The notes under the pieces were generated by a model. That model was given only the letters and a program-made list of their open reading frames with translations, was not told the origin of the DNA and did no database searches. This document shows, piece after piece, positions 47,001 to 63,539 of a DNA stretch of 64,000 nt (position 1 is its first letter; each line of letters opens with the position of its first letter). This DNA is from Bugula neritina. Its lineage: Eukaryota > Bryozoa > Gymnolaemata > Cheilostomatida > Bugulidae. The DNA lies in NCBI GenBank assembly GCA_964035545.1, contig OZ037767.1, forward strand, positions 29,998,128-30,062,127, in the 5' to 3' direction. The position numbers were made by a program, and so were the translations under genes.

Positions 47001-50000
47001 TACTTGGAGGGCAGCTACAATTCTTTCTTAGGACCTAGAGTTTTCGAAAAAATACTTTTTCATGTCCAACTTTCATTTGAAAAAATTAAAGAATGTACTG
47101 TACAATACCAGCCCGATTTCTATTCCACAAAACTCCACTGTTTCAGGTGCCCGGCCAGGGAGCCCCATAGAGGTGAACAACCCGTACATGGCATACTATA
47201 TGGAGCAGTTGAAGGCATACCAGAACCTTCTCAACCCTTACCAACCAGTAAACAGTAACAATATGCAGCAGAGTGACTGGGGCCAGCAGGGCTTGACGTG
47301 TGCTTCAAAATCATGTAACAGAGAAAGAAATCAGCCCAACTATTCAGAGAGTACTACAACTAATAGTAAGTAATACAACTAAAAGTAGATACTACAATAT
47401 TAGGTACTGTAAGAATTGCACTAGTACAACCATGTGGCGTGTCCACAGGCAACAGTACTCAGAGTATAATATATGTTCACAGGCAATACCAATCCTGAGT
47501 GCTCATCAAGTGTAAAAAGTAGTTTGAAAGGACCAGTAAATCCGAACAGCTACTATCAAATGGCACAAGCGTACCAACACACACTAGAGAATATGAATAG
47601 AATGCACGCACAGTTCCAGAATGTTCCACAGAACAGAGTTGTACAGTCAGGTGAGTGAATGAGTTGTATAGCCAGGTGAGTGAATGAGCTGTATAGTCAG
47701 GTGAGTGAATGAGTGGCAGAGTCAGGTGAGTGAGTTGTAGAGTCAGGTGAGTGAATGAGTTGTAGAGTCAGGTGAGTGAGTGAGTTGTAGAGACAGGTGG
47801 GTGAATGAGTTGTACAGTCAGGTGAGTGGATGAGTTGCAGAGACAGGTGAGTGGATGAGTTGCAGAGACAGGTGAGTGGATGAGTTGCAGAGACAGGTGA
47901 GTGAATGAGTTGTACAGACAGGTGAGTGAATGAGCGCATATTGTGACTCCAGCCACTATACAAACTACTATACAAGCTACTATACAAGCTACTATACAAA
48001 CTACTATACAAGCTACTATACAAGCTACTATACAAGCTACTATACAAGCTACTATACAAGCTACTATACAAGCTACTATACAAGCTACTATACAAGCTAC
48101 TATACAAGTAACTACACAACACGAGTATAGCATAACATAATGTGATATTGTAGATGCGAGACGGTGTAACCAACACGACTACAACACGTCAAGCACACAG
48201 GATACGGATATCAACTCTTTCAGTAGCTGCTAGATGTTGGTATCCAGTCAGATGTGCATGGAGAGGGGACAATTCCAGATATTAACACTTTTAGTTTACA
48301 TTGTGTAGTGGTGTTTACCGGAAATAAAATTATATGTAAACTAGTTACACTAAACTGTTTTATTGTACATTTACACTCATTTTTCTGAAGAAATAGCATA
48401 ATGAAAATACTTAGTACAAAATATCTAAAACAATAACCTTCCCTTCCTCTCTCTGAATACACGGACAGTATGCACTGCATATCATAATGTTCTACAGTAG
48501 AGGTTTAGTTGTATGAAAGTGAGGCTGTGTGTATGAAAGAGAGCCTGTGTATACGAAAGAAAGGCTGTGTATACGAAAGAGAGGCTGACTCACCAGCACA
48601 CGCTTCTTCACGTCTGTCATTCCGTAGTGATCCTCATCTAGTATGGTCTTGGCAGCAGACAGGTCAAAACTATCTTCACTGCAGACGCCCCACGGCAGCA
48701 CCGTCAGCCAATCCAAGTAGTTTCGTGTGACACTGCACAAGGAAGACTTTTAGTGTTTACTCTAATATGTGTTTATACTGATGAAGATAGTCAGGTGAAA
48801 AAATACAAACTAAACATTAGTTAATTTTGAATAGTAATTTTTACCCGAAAGTCAAACAATTTGAAAACTGTTACCAGAAGCCACACATGTAAAATAAAAA
48901 ATCTTTCACAGTTCGTGGATTGATAGCTGATGAAGGAGCAATAAGTAAAATAAGTTACTTGAATTCGGAAGATTGTGGGTCCAGAAATCCAAGTTTATTA
49001 AACTCTTCATCCATGACTTGTTGAGCATGATCTGGGATTGTCTTACCCTAGACAGGGAAACACAACTCTATATTATTGCAGGAATGTATAGTAAACGAAG
49101 TGATGAAAAGATGAAGATGACATGATTACATGCTGACAAGGGGACATAACTGCCACATAACTATATGCTGTCACGTCTGCGTCACATCTAAATTGGACTG
49201 TTTGCTGCTGGACCAGCACAAAGTAGTACCAGGTAGAACCAGGTAATACCAGGTAGTACTAGGTAGAAATACCTCTAGCCTCTTTCTCAGTTTCTCCTCA
49301 ATAGCTTGCTTGTCATCTTTCTCGATGCCGAGCTCCTTCTTGATGACCTTGAGCTGCTCCTGCAGCATGTACTTCCTGTGCTGCTTCTGCACCTTCTGCT
49401 CGACCTCTTTGCCGATCTTCTGCTGCAACTTACTCAACTCATACTCCTTTTTCAGGAGAGATAAACTCAGCATCAGACGGTCCGGGATGTCCCGCTCCTC
49501 CAGCACTGCCTGCAGCTCTTTACTGTCCCCTGAGCTCAGGGCAGCACCTGTATTATAAGATATATCAGAGTGACTGACACGGCATCTCATCTCATTGGCT
49601 GCTGTAAGCTATTCAACCAATCAAATTGGCTTCAAAAAATTCAAATGCTCACTAAAAATGTTGTGGTAAAAACATTAAAATATAACATATTATAGACAAG
49701 GACTTACTTCAACTGTAGTAGAAAAATATTACCATAAAGTTCTGTTAACATTGCAAAAAGAATACAGCTAAAGTTTAGCGGAGTACCTAAGTCAGAGAGG
49801 TAGGCTGGGTTGTCTATAGCCCGCTGTCCACTTTGCATGAGCTGTGCTACTGATTCCTTGTACAGAGGGTTGAGTGTAATGATGTCTCTAATAGTTTTCA
49901 CCAACTCAGCCGTCAACGCCTGCAACACAAGATATGCTGCCAGTCAATAGGCTGCCACAGCCCGACACACGGTACAGGTGGTTGGAGGACAGAAAGTGAA

Positions 50001-52972
50001 GCCCTTCAATACAGAAGGAGTTTTGAGACTCTGCGAGTTACTCAAGTCTTGAGAAGTTAAAAAAATTGTGAAATATTTAATCAAATGAATTTAAAAAGCT
50101 ATTATCATTTGCTAGACGGATGTTCATATTGGTGTGTGACCCACTTTGACTTCCGAGCTGTGTTTGAAAGGGTGGTGTTTGATATTTCTGGTTATGGCGA
50201 TCAGCTTGGGGCCAGAATCTTCCGTTTCACCAAACAGAACGTCAACAGTTGGTGGACCCTTGTTGTCAGCGAGTCTGGGTATGATGTCGGAGTTGTCTGT
50301 CACTGCTGTCAGTATAAGAATGAGAATAAGTTGTTATATAGGACAAAATACTTACAGAGAAACAGACAAAGACTGTCAACAGTTAGAAACAGTTAATAAT
50401 GTTGATGCAAATTGGGATTAGACTAAAAAATGGAAAGAATTTCTTTACTTGATCTAAATCTTACAAACTTGTAGCAACTTTTGTGAGGGCTATCAATATG
50501 TACATAAATTATTGAAAGCTGCGAGCTTTCGTATTAGAATATTTCTATAACATTTACAAATAATAGCGAGTGTACATGTATACATGATAGTGACTAAGAG
50601 ATGAGTCATGATAGTTACCTGGAGATGAGTCATCACTGCCATCTGCGGAGCTGCCGTCAGCATCTTTAGGTTGCATAGGAGTTGTCTTATTCTGCTCTTC
50701 GTAGATGCTCCCCTGAGCTTCTGTCACCAGATCCGTGATCTCAACTCTGAATTATCATACAACTCAAAGTACCATCTGAATGTATGTGTTTTGTGGCAGC
50801 TTACATTCTATACTAGTTAGCAATTGTAAACATACTGAGTAATTTAAAATGTGCTAATTCAATAATCTTAAGTGACCATCAGTCAAGCTCAGGCATCCTA
50901 AAGCTAACTGGAATTGCAAACCACAATTTTTACATAAATCATCTAATAATTATTGAATAGTCATTTGATTATTATACATACTTATATAATTTATATTATA
51001 TCTATCTACATAATTATTCATGTAATTTATATTCATTTATATTATACATATAAATTCATAAATGTATGACGTAAGAATATAATATAATTATTACAGTGTG
51101 GTTATGCTAGAGTTGAATACAATATAATATAATAACTATAGTGTAGTTATGCTAGAGTTGAATACAATAGAATACAGAACACAAACCGTCTATGCCCCAT
51201 TGCTATGAGCACCATTTTCCCACTCTCTATCATCTGCATCTCGTGTATCTTAACAAAGGTTCCCACAGAGTAGATGTCGTCTAAAGAGTTTACTACTTCA
51301 TCTGTGTTGCTGTAATGTCATCATAAACAGTGTATCGCCTACTGGGCTGACATTTTGATACTCTACTACACTGTGTGAATATTTAGATGTGTGTTAGTGG
51401 ACTTCTGCATTATGCATATCACTACAAACATTTGTTATTCTATCTTGGATAGCGCAATGCACACTGTGCTGTATACTATACCATGTTAGAAGACAAAACC
51501 ATGTCTAAAATCTACCATTTGGACGAATATTATGCATTTATAGGCCACTGTCCCCCTCTATTATAGAATTTGTTTCCCAGGTGCTCACAACCCATGATAA
51601 TTATATTGAGTAGAGTTCATACATTCTAATGGCAAGGTATACGGAGACAGAAGATAGTATGACTCATCTATTAGTTATGACTCACTTGTCGTCTCTCTTC
51701 ATAAACACGGCAGCATATCCCATTCCAAGATCTACTCGCTTCTTGATTAAACTCTGTAGACTTTTGTCGTGTATCTGTGAATATATATGACCTCTATATG
51801 ACCTCTACATTAGCTGAATACTTAGGAACAGTTTCATCACAACAGCCAGTGAGTGGAGAACACAATGTGCAGCATAGACACTAGCTAAGGCTGCTCAGTT
51901 TATACGAAATACTCAGCATGGACTTAGAACACACTCAGTAGAAACCCTTACAGTTCTCTCTGACAACATCATTACATTAAACATAGTAACTGATACGAGA
52001 ATAATAGCCACAAGTAGTTACACAAAGTCTGTTATATAACTACTAGCGTCCTACTCACTTCTATCATTTTGATAAACTTGGGAAATATAGGATTTCTCCG
52101 AATAGCTATAATGGGTAGAACAGGGAGATTATCTGGCACAGTCATGGGAGAGAGGGCTACGGTGAAGGAAGGGCCAGAGGCTATGTTATCAGCCCCTCCG
52201 GTATCCTCCACTATCTGCGCATTGTTATCATCGTCATCATCTCCCTCACCATCTCCGCCATTATTGCTCTCCCCACCATCATCTCCGGCATCAGCAGATC
52301 TGCTGTCCCCTGTGACAGCAAAGTATCAGTCACTGATACTGTAACTCACACTGATACTATAGCTCACACTGGTACTGTAACTCACACTGATACTATCTCA
52401 CACTGATACTGTGACTCACACTGATACTATAACTCACACTGATACTGTAACTCACACTGATACTGTAACTCACACTGATACTGTAACTCACACTGATACT
52501 GTAACTCACATCAATACTATAACTCACACTAATACTGTAACTCACACTAATACTGTAACTCATACTGGTATTGTAAGTCACACTGATACTGTTACTCACA
52601 CTGATACTATAACTCACACTGATACTATAACTTAGACTGAAAGAATTATGATACAAATCCATTAGCAAGAATTTGAATCATTTACTATACAAATACTTTT
52701 CGCCTTAGCAAGGGTAACTTATACCTCACGGTAAGATTGTATACTAGAGTAGATGATGGTTATTTGAAGTTACAACTCAACAAACCTTTGAAACTTCTCT
52801 TAAAATGATATGTTGAAGTTGTGAAAGGTTGACTATATGACTGCCTTGGAGCAAATTCTGGCATATTTCTACTCCATATTGATAATGCTGAGGTGGTGTA
52901 TGTAGCTTTACACTTGCTAGAAATTGTTTGCCGCAATAATCGAAGTGAAAGTCGTGTAGGAAATCGTTGCAT
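40279..52972 (-). CDS. LONP1: Mitochondrial Lon protease (ATP-dependent), complete, 20 exons, 979 aa
   Basis: An AAA+ serine protease of the mitochondrial matrix that degrades oxidised and misfolded proteins. Exons: 52786-52972, 52059-52309, 51686-51774, 51187-51309, 50619-50746, 50145-50305, 49787-49919, 49273-49547, 48959-49047, 48594-48732, 44574-44745, 44082-44176, 43829-43951, 43253-43369, 42835-42972, 42290-42455, 41790-41878, 41116-41250, 40704-40868, 40279-40443. All phases agree, giving 2,940 nt. Exon 1 ([15 protein letters not shown]) is an Arg-rich targeting presequence. The LON N domain begins at [18 protein letters not shown]. Walker A is GPPGTGKT (44.7 kb) and Walker B ends LILIDE. 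The Ser-Lys dyad is KDGPSAG and GGIKEKV (40.8 kb). Human LONP1 is 959 residues. The 3.8-kb intron 10 holds another gene on the opposite strand. Confidence 0.97.
40882..41110. repeat. (AGT)n trinucleotide microsatellite
   Basis: About 70 AGT-type triplets (AGT, GGT, GCAGT, AGC variants) fill almost the whole LON intron between exons 41116-41250 and 40704-40868. Poly-Ser, poly-Val and poly-Leu frames across it are artefacts. Confidence 0.96.
42456..42803. repeat. 28-bp minisatellite carrying the LON intron acceptor sequence
   Basis: About 12 copies of TCTACGTACAGGTACGTGTA followed by ATATAATA. On the minus strand the acceptor of exon 42290-42455 is CTGTACGTAG/AT, and every unit carries the same CTGTACGTAG/AT. 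The core TACGTACAGGTACGTG is nearly palindromic. Confidence 0.95.
44335..44512. repeat. 28-bp minisatellite, about six copies
   Basis: The unit is CATGGGAGTTGTCATACACT followed by ACCTCTAA. It lies in the LON intron about 60 bp beyond the donor of exon 44574-44745. Confidence 0.9.
45915..48233 (+). CDS. Intron-nested gene: Asn/Gln/Ser-rich protein of unknown function
   Basis: Six exons on the strand opposite LON, wholly inside its intron 10: 45915-46031, 46219-46555, 46693-46869, 47148-47365, 47482-47650, 48154-48233. Strong GT-AG sites and phases support one protein of about 365 residues. It starts [21 protein letters not shown] single four-Cys cluster in exon 2 ([15 protein letters not shown]) has one CxxC pair-like pattern that might bind zinc with other Cys residues. 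[15 protein letters not shown] and [13 protein letters not shown] look like related amphipathic helices. The rest is disordered and rich in Asn, Gln, Ser and Pro. No family was recognised; a prion-like RNA- or transcription-associated protein is a guess. A candidate AATAAA lies at about 48321, 90 bp past the stop. Confidence 0.84.
47641..47940. repeat. 25-bp minisatellite repeating a splice donor, about 11 copies
   Basis: The exon 5 junction of the nested gene is GTTGTACAGTCAG/GTGAGTGA. The following intron repeats GTGAGTGAATGAGTTGTACA with GTCAG about 11 times, so most copies contain CAG/GTGAGT. Confidence 0.95.
47945..48112. repeat. 12-bp minisatellite (ACTATACAAGCT)n, about 14 copies
   Basis: Near-perfect dodecamer repeat in the last intron of the nested gene. 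The unit length is divisible by three, so several frames stay open and are artefacts. Confidence 0.95.
48508..48590. repeat. 20-bp repeat next to a LON donor
   Basis: Four copies of GTATACGAAAGAGAGGCTGT-like units abut the donor of LON exon 48594-48732. Confidence 0.85.
52321..52636. repeat. 18-bp minisatellite at the LON exon 2 acceptor, about 17 copies
   Basis: The unit is ACTCACACTGATACTGTA, starting about 10 bp upstream of the acceptor of exon 52059-52309. It can be read as three diverged hexamers (TCACAC, TGATAC, TGTAAC). Confidence 0.95.
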
Positions 52973-55742
52973 TATTGGATAACCCTGCAATGCCAAATAT
53001 TGGTAAAAGCACTCGACCCTACAAGCTACTATGCCTATTGTATGCAATACAGCACAAAGCAACTGCTATGAGATGCACTACAATCATAATGAACAAGTAA
53101 ATTACAACTGGCTCATATTACTTGTATTTGGTTTATTATCAATATTTATTTTATTGCAAAATTGTAGATTATTTTGGTTTCAACTACATTAACATGAATA
53201 ATTATTTACCTACCACAATTTTCCCAACTCAAGTTGTGAACATAATAATTCATGATTACAATTACAAGTTCAAGAGACAACAGTATAATAGAATAAGAAT
53301 GAGTATAGACAACAATTTAGTATTACTATTAGTGCTTAGTAGTAGCAGAAATAAATGTATAATTAATTTAATTATATTCATTAAATAAAATCATAGTGGA
53401 CAAATATTGAGATAAATAACAAAAGCCATAGAAGATCAAGAAGAGCTACTAGGGTACAATCACAATGTTAGCAAAGAATTAGCAATTCTAATAGCAATAC
53501 TCATACTATCTTACTAATAGTAATACAAAGTCTAATATCAATACTGTAAGTGTAATACTAATAGTAAAACTAAATGTAATAATTTGTCAAAAGTGAACTT
53601 AGCATCGAATTCAAATAAGATAAAGATACAGTTGCTCGAACTTTTAAAAAGGCTTCAACATAATTTATAATTGATATGTTTTTGCAACATCTCAGCATTT
53701 TGCACATCACTTTTGAGCAAAGTTTCCAGCGTTTTAAAGCAACTTTTACTACTACTACTAGTACTAGTACTACGACTACGAGTACGTCTACTCAGCCTCA
53801 TTACCTATACTTATAGTTATAGTCATAGTAATAGTCATAGTCATACTGATACTCATACTGGCTAAAACTAAAAGTACGTATCATCAGACTGATACTCCAA
53901 GTCTATACTTTATACTCCATGACTATGTCTATAGTAATACTAATACTAATAGTAATACTAATACTAATACTTATACTAATTATTAGTATAAGTATTAGGC
54001 TGATACTCATATGGCTGTATTAGTATTACTATTACTATTAGTAAACTAATAGTAATAGTAATACTAATAGTAATAGTAATAGTAATACTAATACTAATAG
54101 TAATAGTATCAGTATGACATTGACTATCACTATCAATTGAAATTGAGTATGGCTATGAGTATCAATTATTACAATCAGCATCACTATCAGTATGACTCGT
54201 ATCACTATCAGCCATATGATATAACTGAGTATCACTATTACGATTATTAGTATTAGTACTTATATAAACATTTGCAAACCATTTACATGACTTTTACTAC
54301 AGGAACAGCAAAAGACTTAGATTACATCAGCAATATTTTTGGTTCACAACGACATATTTATAAAAATAAGAAATTTTTTAAACTAAAAAAAATATAAAAC
54401 AAAAAAATGTAAATATTTCAAGATTGCACAATATCATGATATGTGTGTTGAATCAATTATGTATATTAATCAATGCCGGTATAGTAATTGCAACACAACA
54501 TTTCCTGTGTGAACTATGCAGAAAACATTGATCGTAATAATCATAATCATTATGCAATTCATTCAATTACTAATAGTAATACTAATACTAATAATAATAG
54601 TGTGATGCTAATAGTAACAGCAATAATTATAATTGTAGTGTTTTGTTGCATGGCATTGGTATTGCAGTAAAAAAGTAAAATAATCAAAAGTGAGAAATAT
54701 TTTTCCTTAAGCTTAAAGCTAAGGAAGCTTTTTTTCATTTTCATTTTGGTATTTTAATTTTAAAGTATAACTTAAACTATAACTAACTCTAAGTCTATTA
54801 CTAGTAATAGTAATGCTAATAATAATACAGATACTATAAATATAAGTATTTCAATTTATATTTATTTAATACTACTACTATCAGTATTAGTATTACTGTA
54901 CCTTAGTGTGTAGCAACTAGCTCTAACAGTAACTAATAGTAATGGACAATGGTACTCATAGTAATGTCATACTCATAGTCATACTGTTAATTTTATTGCT
55001 AGTAAAATAAATATAATACTAATATATTTTTGGTAAATCATTATCAGGAGCTGCTGCAAGCACAATTTTTAATTGACTAGCACACACAGTGTGTTTTTGC
55101 AATTTGAATTCTGGAAAAAAATCACTTGCTTTGATGATTTTAGCTCAACTAGTACTACTGTACCCACGTTCTTCATTTTTAGCTATCGCATTTATTGTAA
55201 ACATAATATGCTTACTAATCTTTCGTTATCCAATCTGTTCCTATGTTGATGTTTACTCGTAGAAATTTTATTTTTAGATTAATTTATCTGTTCAAAGCCA
55301 CAAAGGTCTCAACTGATAATCCAGGATTTAAAGAAAAGTCTTTAGTTCATGCATTTAAAACATGCAAGATGTTTTAGGGTGCCAACTCTAGACAATTTTC
55401 ATTTGATTTTGTGATTTGGGAAAAAAATGGTGCACCAGCAGAAAAATTCAGTTTGAATTGCTATCCATACTTCTGACCATAACATAAACTCCATGACTGT
55501 TATTACATTCCACTGAGTATTAGCTATTGGCAATATTATTTTGGTTGGTGTGAAATATTGTGAGTTGTGTCATCTGTAGTGATCTGCAATTTTCAAGTAT
55601 ATTATATTAATTGTCAATATCATCTAAAAGCAAGAAGTATCTACAGCTTTGTGTTAAAGTCTTTGGAGCTTCCCTGCTCTAATAATAAAGAATGTGTAAA
55701 CAAACAAGCATTTAGAAAAAGCTCCCAATAGAAAGAATAAAT
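52973..55742. other. Divergent LON/MAN1B1 intergenic region with hexanucleotide low-complexity DNA
   Basis: Head-to-head promoters of LON (minus) and MAN1B1 (plus). Between about 53,745-54,260, with further patches at 54,560-54,620 and 54,780-54,980, the DNA is built from T-N-A-T-A-S hexamers, the same kind as at 11,735-12,105. No exon is seen. Confidence 0.6.
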
Positions 55743-60442
<4,700 letters not shown>

Positions 60443-61323
60443 TAGTTAGTAACAACTTTCACTCAGTGACTAGTTATTAGTACTATTTGATTAACTGGTT
60501 ATGAATACAGTCACTAGTATATTATGTACAGTATGTCACTAGTACATAACATAACATAATACATGACTCTTTATCAAGAGTAATGGGTACTATATAGATA
60601 ATACTTAGGTTTTACAGATAATCGCTACTCTATGAAGAACTACCAGTATTATTATCCAATATCTAAGTTTTACTCGATTACTTCACTTATGCACAATAAC
60701 TGTACGTATTCATATTTTTACTGCAACTTATGTAAGCAAGTTGAACTATAAATATTTGTTCTATTATAAATTTTGTGTAGTCCAACTGCAGTTGAATTGA
60801 TTACTGTTCACTGATGTATTAATTTATTTCTTTCTCTATTTTATATCAAGGGTTGGCTGTTGGAGGTTTTCATTACGCAATGCTCAGAATGTAGTTTAGT
60901 TTTAATAAAAGTCCCTTCTTATTGCAACATGACAGTCCGATCTTATTGCAGTATAAAAGTGTGGGACTGTTTATATGCATCAGTTGAAAAAACTCTTCTG
61001 GTGTAAATTTGTTTTACTAGCTATTGACTGGAATTGACAACTATTTAAGTTATTTTCTAGTAATTTATTGCAGCTAGTTGACTTTACAATCTGGTCAATA
61101 CCATCAAACCATAAGGTTCTGTTCTAGCATCAATATTTGACCTGCTGAGAATTATATTACAGCAAGAAAGGTGTCTTTCATAAACTATAAAATGATATTT
61201 TACTTCTGTGACAGTAACAAGCATATTCAATATAGTAATGTATTTATTACATGAAATAAAGTGGGAGAATCACATCACTTAGGGGCAATAGAAAGATAAA
61301 AAAATAAATAACTCTACTAACAT
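60443..61323. other. Convergent 3' region of MAN1B1 and PRIM1
   Basis: AATAAA at about 60,904 (plus) is the only strong polyadenylation candidate seen for MAN1B1, giving a 3' UTR of about 460 bp. TTTATT at about 61,243 (AATAAA on minus) lies about 80 bp past the PRIM1 stop. No exon is seen. Confidence 0.5.
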
Positions 61324-63539
61324 TCAAGCAGTTGTGTCCATTGCAATATTGTCAGATTCTGTATTGTGTTTAGACAGAGTGGTGAGGAATTTCTCAAATG
61401 ACTCAATGTAAGGCTTTAAGCTAGTCTTCTTGTAATCTAGCAGGTTCCCCTCCCCCTTCCACACCGCCAACTGCTCAGTGAGGTCATGCAGTGTTGGCAC
61501 CTAAACAATCAACAGCGAGTCAATATTCTACATCGTTAGTAAGGGAGAGAACAACTCTACTGGCATAGTGGGAGTATGCTTACCTTGAAAGGATCAAATG
61601 TGTCCACATGGTTGATGTCAATAGGCACACAGACTCTGCCCGTCTTTGGGTGGATGCAGAAAGGACTCTTCAACAAGTGGTTGACCCCCTTGCTCACATT
61701 AACATCTAGCCTGGGGTACGTGTACTGCAACATTATCTCTTTCATCTACAGAGTAGAGTACATTCTATTGGGGAACAAAACTCGTAAAAGGAAGTCATAA
61801 CAGAAAGCTGCCTGCCCATGAAGGCATAAAAATAAGCTAGAAAAATTATAACAGAAATTGCCGGCCTGTGTTCATAAAGAGACAAAATATAAGCATATTA
61901 AAAGAAAGAAAATATATTAGAAATATAAACCAGAACCAGGGTAAGTTTGGCAAATATAACATAGCATACAGAACTGGTCCATTACATGAGCTAGAAACTA
62001 ACATTGTGTGGCATCTCATGGAGAGGAGCACTGGTACAGACAGATCCCTCAGATGACATCCTCTTACAAAATATACCCTTCAGACATCCCCAGCGTAGTT
62101 TAGATGTTTCTCCAAACCCGTCCGTATCTTCCAGCTCTTTGATCAATGCCAAAACTTGCTCATCTGTTATCAGACCTGAGACAGCAAAGGCAGCATCAAA
62201 CATCTGTAACTGTTTTATAGGCAGTGGCAGCAAATAAAAATTCTTTGGATGAGATGTAGAAAAATATTATAACATTTTTTATTCATCAGGAAATTCATTA
62301 GATTAGTCTAGTGCTGTGCATCAACAATCCTATTTCTAGAGAGTCAATTATACATGAAATATCTTATATAGTAAAACTGACTTCTGAAATATCCAAATGC
62401 TTTTACTGGTGACTCTCGCGTAAATCTATAGTTACTATGTTTATTAAATTATTTTCTCAGTTGAGCTGCCACATTCAGTAACTGTAACTCAAAGGAGCTG
62501 TAAATTCTTTAAAGTTTTTACTTCACAGCTGCAAAGAACTTCTCTCATCAACTATGAGCTTTTATATTACTACTAACTATTAATACAACTGGAAATTGTA
62601 AAATCGTTGGTTGAATTAACTGTCAAACTCATACTCACTTATTTTAACTCATAATTCTTCAACATAATCAAATGGATCACCAAGTTACCTATCTAGAGGC
62701 ATATTTATTATGTTTGGCACTAGTAGTACAATCACTATTCAAAAGAAACAACCACAAAGTACCTTTTAAAGTTTGGAATTGTTCTTCCGTGGAGAGAAGA
62801 TCCTGTCTATTGACAAAGTAGTCATCAAAATAGTCTGATATGATCTCCAGAGCTTTCCGAATGGACACATGCAGCTGGTTGTACTTTAGAATCACCTTCT
62901 TTTTCTATAAATAGACGAGATAGTAGCCACAGGGTTTCTATATATCTTGTTATATGTTTTCTTTAGGAAGACCCTCTGCCATTTATTCACTGAAAAATAA
63001 CGACTATAATTCTATTTTATTTGACCTTTCAGAACAGTAGACAGCTAAATGAATAATTATCATAATAATTCTTTATAAAAATTATATGATAACAATCTCA
63101 CCATGTTGGCACCACCTTTAACCAGACTGAGGTACTCAGCAACCGCCGCTCTAGCCGCAGCGCTGAGTTTTCGAGCTTTCTCGTCGCAGACCCAGCAGTG
63201 AACGCCTCTTCTACCAGAATACACCCAGAGCAAGTGTTTGAAACCAAAGTCCTCCGTTAATGCTCTGTGAATTATTTTTATGGCTATGGTCATCAGGGGC
63301 CAACAACTGCAAAAAAAGTATTTCAAACCAATAAATTAAATATCACATTTTAACAAATTAGACTAAAAATTAACACAAAAACCTTCCAAGACAAAGTTAA
63401 TGTTGTTCAACCTCAAACAGATGTCCGCTCCGGAGCAACAGCTACGAACATCATCATAATCTGTCATGTCGATGTCAAACACTAGCTCTTTGTACTGTGC
63501 AACAAATTCACCTGCCCGAACCATGTCACGCAGCTTGGG
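61324..63539 (-). CDS. PRIM1: DNA primase small (catalytic) subunit, 5' exons beyond window
   Basis: The catalytic subunit of the DNA polymerase alpha-primase complex, which makes RNA primers for replication in the nucleus. Exons: 63412-63539, 63102-63306, 62763-62904, 62003-62175, 61584-61745, 61324-61500, in phase. The metal-binding aspartates are in [11 protein letters not shown], the zinc site in [11 protein letters not shown] (four Cys, the second pair across an exon junction) and the conserved SGRRGVHCW motif follows. [13 protein letters not shown] and [14 protein letters not shown] match the C-terminal half of the catalytic core. The first 90 or so residues are missing from the window; 63,540-64,000 is AT-rich with no recognisable exon, so intron sequence runs to the end. 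The end of exon 62003-62175 (donor GTTAGT) is the least certain boundary. Confidence 0.95.
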
